Assembly (NCBI RefSeq): GCF_026248685.1
Contig: NZ_CP111036.1
Location: 558,001 to 622,000 of the forward strand
Source of the DNA: Haladaptatus caseinilyticus
Lineage (GTDB): Archaea; Halobacteriota; Halobacteria; Halobacteriales; Haladaptataceae
Direction of reading: 5' to 3'
DNA length: 64,000 nucleotides
The position numbers and the translations under genes were made by a program. How positions within the stretch are numbered: position 1 is the stretch's first letter; each line of letters begins with the position of its first letter. This document shows positions 61,708 through 64,000 of the stretch, in pieces. The notes beneath the pieces are model-generated. The model was not told the origin of the DNA. It ran no database searches and saw only the letters and a program-made list of their open reading frames with translations.

Positions 61708-63459
61708 ATGACCGACTATTTCGAGGTTCACGGCCGGGATGGGGCGGCCCGAATCGGGGAACTCCGCCTCACCGAGTCCGTGACCACGCCCGGACTCGCC
61801 GACGACGTAGTGGAAGACGCTGGAAGCCTCTGGTTCAAGGAGCGCGAGATGCCCGAGGGTGACGAGTCGAAACTGACCGTCCTCCCACACCGCGCGTTCC
61901 CACGCGGCACCGACGAGGAAGTGATGGAATCGTTCGCGGTGAACTACCCGGACGTGGAGTTCCCGAGCGCCGCAGTCGTCGCACCCGAGACGGCCGAGGA
62001 TTTCGGAACCGACGCCTACGTCCTCTCGGGCGCGCAGGGTGTCGTCGGCCACGGGGCGGGCTTTCGAGAGGCGATCATCGAAACACGTGAGGCGATTCCC
62101 TCGGACAGTGCGCTCTTTCTATCCGGCGTCGCCACGCCGAAAAACGTCGCCACGCTGGTCTACGCTGGGGTAGACCTCGTGGACGCGGACCGCGCCGTGG
62201 TCACGGGAACCCAAGGAAAATACCTGACGACGGAAGGTGAGTACCATCTGGACGAACTGGACGAACTCCCGTGTTCCTGCCCCGCCTGCCAGCGTCCGGC
62301 TGGCGAGTTTACCCGCGAGCACTGCGTCGACCACAACGTCAACGCGCTCCGAGCCGAATTGGCCATCGTCCGCCAGCGAATCCGGTCGGGACGACTCCGG
62401 GATTATATCGAAGGACAGGCGCGCCACGAACAGTGGCTCACCGCCGCGTTTCGTGAGTTCGACCAGCAGTGGAGGTACGTGGAGGAACGCACTCCCATCA
62501 TCCGAAACACCGAACTCGCCGCGGCTACGGAAGACAGCCTTCGCCGAGTCGAGATTCAGCGGTTCGCGGAGAGGGTAACGTCACGCTACGGAAGTCGTTT
62601 CGACAACCCGTTGGTTCTGCTCCCGTGCTCCGCGAAAAAGCCCTACAGCGAATCACAGAGCCACGGCCAGTATCACGACGCCATCCAGTTCCGAGCGCAC
62701 AAGGTGTCGATGACGAGTCCAATCGGTGTCGTGCCACAGGAACTCGAACTCACCTATCCCGCACAGCATTACGACTCGGTCGTTACGGGGCGCTGGAGCG
62801 AGGACGAAAAGGAGTTCGTCGCCGAAGTCCTACGCCGGTATCTGGAACGAAACGAGTATCCCCGCATAATCGCGCACGTTCCCGAAGAAGGCTACCGCGA
62901 CGTATGCGAGCGGGTCGAGGCGGCTCTCGACGTGACGTTCGAGTACACCGTGGAAGGCCATCCGACGAGCACGGAATCGCTCGCCAACCTCGCCAGCACG
63001 CTCTCCGGCGAACTGAAATACGGCAAGCGTGAGCGCCAGCATAACACGGTTCGGGCCATCGCCGACTACCAGTTCGGCGAGGGTGCAGGTGACGAACTCT
63101 TCTCGTCCATCAACATCGAGAGTCGCTACCCGAAACTCCGGGTTCACGACGAGGACGACGAACAACTCGCGGCGATGGTACCGCAGTACGGCACGCTCTC
63201 GTTCACGCTGGCCGGAGCGCGCCAGTGGGTCGAAAGCGATGTGCCGGAAAAGCGGGTCGAAATCGACGCCTTCGCGCCTCACGGGAGCGTTCTCGCACCA
63301 GGAATCGTGGACGCGGACGACGACATTCGCGTCGGCGACGAGGTCGTCATCGAGGGACCGAAGGCGTTCGCAATCGGTCGCGCAGAGATGTCCGGACCGG
63401 AGATGGTGGAATCGACGCGCGGCGTTTCCGCGGACGTTCGCCACGTCGAAGAGAAGTGA
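61708..63459 (+). CDS. arcS: Archaeosine synthase ArcS
   Basis: A 583-residue enzyme that converts preQ0-tRNA at position 15 toward archaeosine (attaching Lys in Euryarchaeota, or using Gln elsewhere). It has a degenerate TGT-like N-terminal half, a zinc-type motif LPCSCPACQR, the ArcS signature VLLPCSAKKPYSESQSHGQ (PC-x3-KPY), and a C-terminal PUA domain from about residue 510 (RVEIDAFAPHGSVLAPGIVD). The ATG at 61708 (MTDYFEVHGRDGAARIGEL) was chosen. It follows tgtA by 209 bases. Confidence 0.94.
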   Translation: MTDYFEVHGRDGAARIGELRLTESVTTPGLADDVVEDAGSLWFKEREMPEGDESKLTVLPHRAFPRGTDEEVMESFAVNYPDVEFPSAAVVAPETAEDFGTDAYVLSGAQGVVGHGAGFREAIIETREAIPSDSALFLSGVATPKNVATLVYAGVDLVDADRAVVTGTQGKYLTTEGEYHLDELDELPCSCPACQRPAGEFTREHCVDHNVNALRAELAIVRQRIRSGRLRDYIEGQARHEQWLTAAFREFDQQWRYVEERTPIIRNTELAAATEDSLRRVEIQRFAERVTSRYGSRFDNPLVLLPCSAKKPYSESQSHGQYHDAIQFRAHKVSMTSPIGVVPQELELTYPAQHYDSVVTGRWSEDEKEFVAEVLRRYLERNEYPRIIAHVPEEGYRDVCERVEAALDVTFEYTVEGHPTSTESLANLASTLSGELKYGKRERQHNTVRAIADYQFGEGAGDELFSSINIESRYPKLRVHDEDDEQLAAMVPQYGTLSFTLAGARQWVESDVPEKRVEIDAFAPHGSVLAPGIVDADDDIRVGDEVVIEGPKAFAIGRAEMSGPEMVESTRGVSADVRHVEEK

Positions 63460-63571
63460 GGCCGGAAGGGCGACGTTAGCGGTGGGATAAGCCCGAAATC
63501 GATACACCCTCGAAAACGGGTCGGAAATTAGGCGATAAATAATAACCTTCTCCGCGTCGGTACACACGACT

Positions 63572-64000
63572 ATGGGAGTACCCGCCACCATCGAATTCGA
63601 AAACGCGATTCAACAACGTATCTACGACGAGGTCGAACGCAGTGGGTCTGTTTCTATCGAGGAAGTCCGCGACGAAGTTCGTGTCGATGCGCCGTCAGGG
63701 TCGAAACCAGCACGCTCGGGGACGACGGAACCCCAGGTTCGGATCCCACCGGAGGAGTTCCGCGAGTACGTTTCCGCATTACTGGACGCGGGACACCTCG
63801 TCGAGCGAGAGGGGGAACTCCACCTCGCGCTGGATAGCGACGTGGAGGAGTACGACGAAGACGGCCTTTCGTATCGAATCCGGCAGGCCCATCAGTTCGA
63901 CCGTCGGGGAATCGAAACCGCGATTCGTGAGGTCGCCGATGAGGGTGCATCGATCGCCGCGGAGCGGGTTTCAGCCGATATCGACGACGAAGGAGCCTTA
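63572..64000 (+). CDS. GNAT-related protein with N-terminal winged-helix-like region, truncated by the window
   Basis: Only the first 143 codons are present. It begins MGVPATIEFENAIQQRIYDE, then a region VERSGSVSIEEVRDEVRVDA and FREYVSALLDAGHLVEREGE that reads as a small winged helix, then SYRIRQAHQFDRRGIETAIR, EVADEGASIAAERVSADI that looks like the beginning of a GNAT acyltransferase. The layout resembles a haloarchaeal GNAT family with an N-terminal domain. The catalytic half lies outside the window, so identity is provisional. Confidence 0.65.
   Translation, partial: MGVPATIEFENAIQQRIYDEVERSGSVSIEEVRDEVRVDAPSGSKPARSGTTEPQVRIPPEEFREYVSALLDAGHLVEREGELHLALDSDVEEYDEDGLSYRIRQAHQFDRRGIETAIREVADEGASIAAERVSADIDDEGAL

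Noticed and set aside
1-64000. CRISPR array, rRNA operon or intact insertion sequence
   Set aside because: No repeat-spacer pattern, rRNA sequence or transposase was seen anywhere in the window.

Overview
The window is 64 kb of a haloarchaeal (class Halobacteria) chromosome. The evidence is the acidic, Asp/Glu-rich proteins, moderately high GC, Tat-type lipoprotein signals, TATA boxes about 25 bases ahead of leaderless starts, archaeal tRNA modification enzymes (archaeosine synthase, TgtA, Pus10, TrmY), GTP cyclohydrolase MptA, HerA/NurA, archaeal SecF/SecD and many genes matching Halobacteria-only families. GC is lower than in Haloferax or Halorubrum, so a Haladaptatus-like genus is possible, but that is only a guess. 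Most of the window is core chromosome; no rRNA, CRISPR array or intact insertion sequence was seen.

Layout. 1-7.3 kb: partial FAD oxidoreductase, DUF6149-like protein, UspA, DUF5828-like protein, Pit-type phosphate permease, HemY-like oxidoreductase, MptA and NAD kinase. 7.3-12.3 kb: the most unusual block, with a KaiC/RAD55-type ATPase, a second UspA, a DUF7504-like protein that looks like a RecA-fold ATPase without a P-loop, a 693-residue CHAT/caspase-like protease, and a 44-residue hydrophobic peptide on the opposite strand whose stop overlaps the protease stop, followed by a very AT-rich spacer. 12.3-16 kb: HerA and NurA around a small DUF7113-like gene. 16-29.5 kb: metabolism (phosphoglycerate mutase, inositol-phosphatase-like protein, amidohydrolase, HMG-CoA reductase, isocitrate dehydrogenase, isoaspartyl peptidase, methionine aminopeptidase) with small zinc-ribbon and membrane proteins and an MFS remnant. 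29.8-37.3 kb: TrkH/TrkA potassium uptake, HIT protein, cation diffusion facilitator, a Tat lipoprotein, a tRNA methylthiotransferase and a decayed PQQ-propeller lipoprotein gene. 37.6-43.3 kb: small-conductance-channel-like protein, DeoC, ribose-1,5-bisphosphate isomerase, Bat-type and winged-helix regulators, DUF63 protein and a PfkB sugar kinase. 43.3-50.6 kb: secF-secD, phosphatase plus ATP-grasp pair, RNase HII, Pus10. 50.6-59.1 kb: PQQ propeller protein, a gene-free kilobase, glycosyltransferase, TrmY, tRNA-Pro(CGG), a tandem-domain protein, SDR, VOC and a large repeat lipoprotein. 59.1-64 kb: NUDIX, TgtA, ArcS and a truncated GNAT protein.

Functional links. MptA, TgtA and ArcS belong to the archaeosine pathway; Pus10 and TrmY act in sequence on tRNA position 54; HerA and NurA form a DNA end-resection motor/nuclease; TrkH and TrkA form one potassium channel; SecF and SecD form one export complex; DeoC, R15P isomerase and the PfkB kinase suggest pentose salvage from nucleosides. 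The candidate new system is the KaiC-like ATPase / DUF7504 / CHAT protease / short membrane peptide block at 7.3-12.1 kb.
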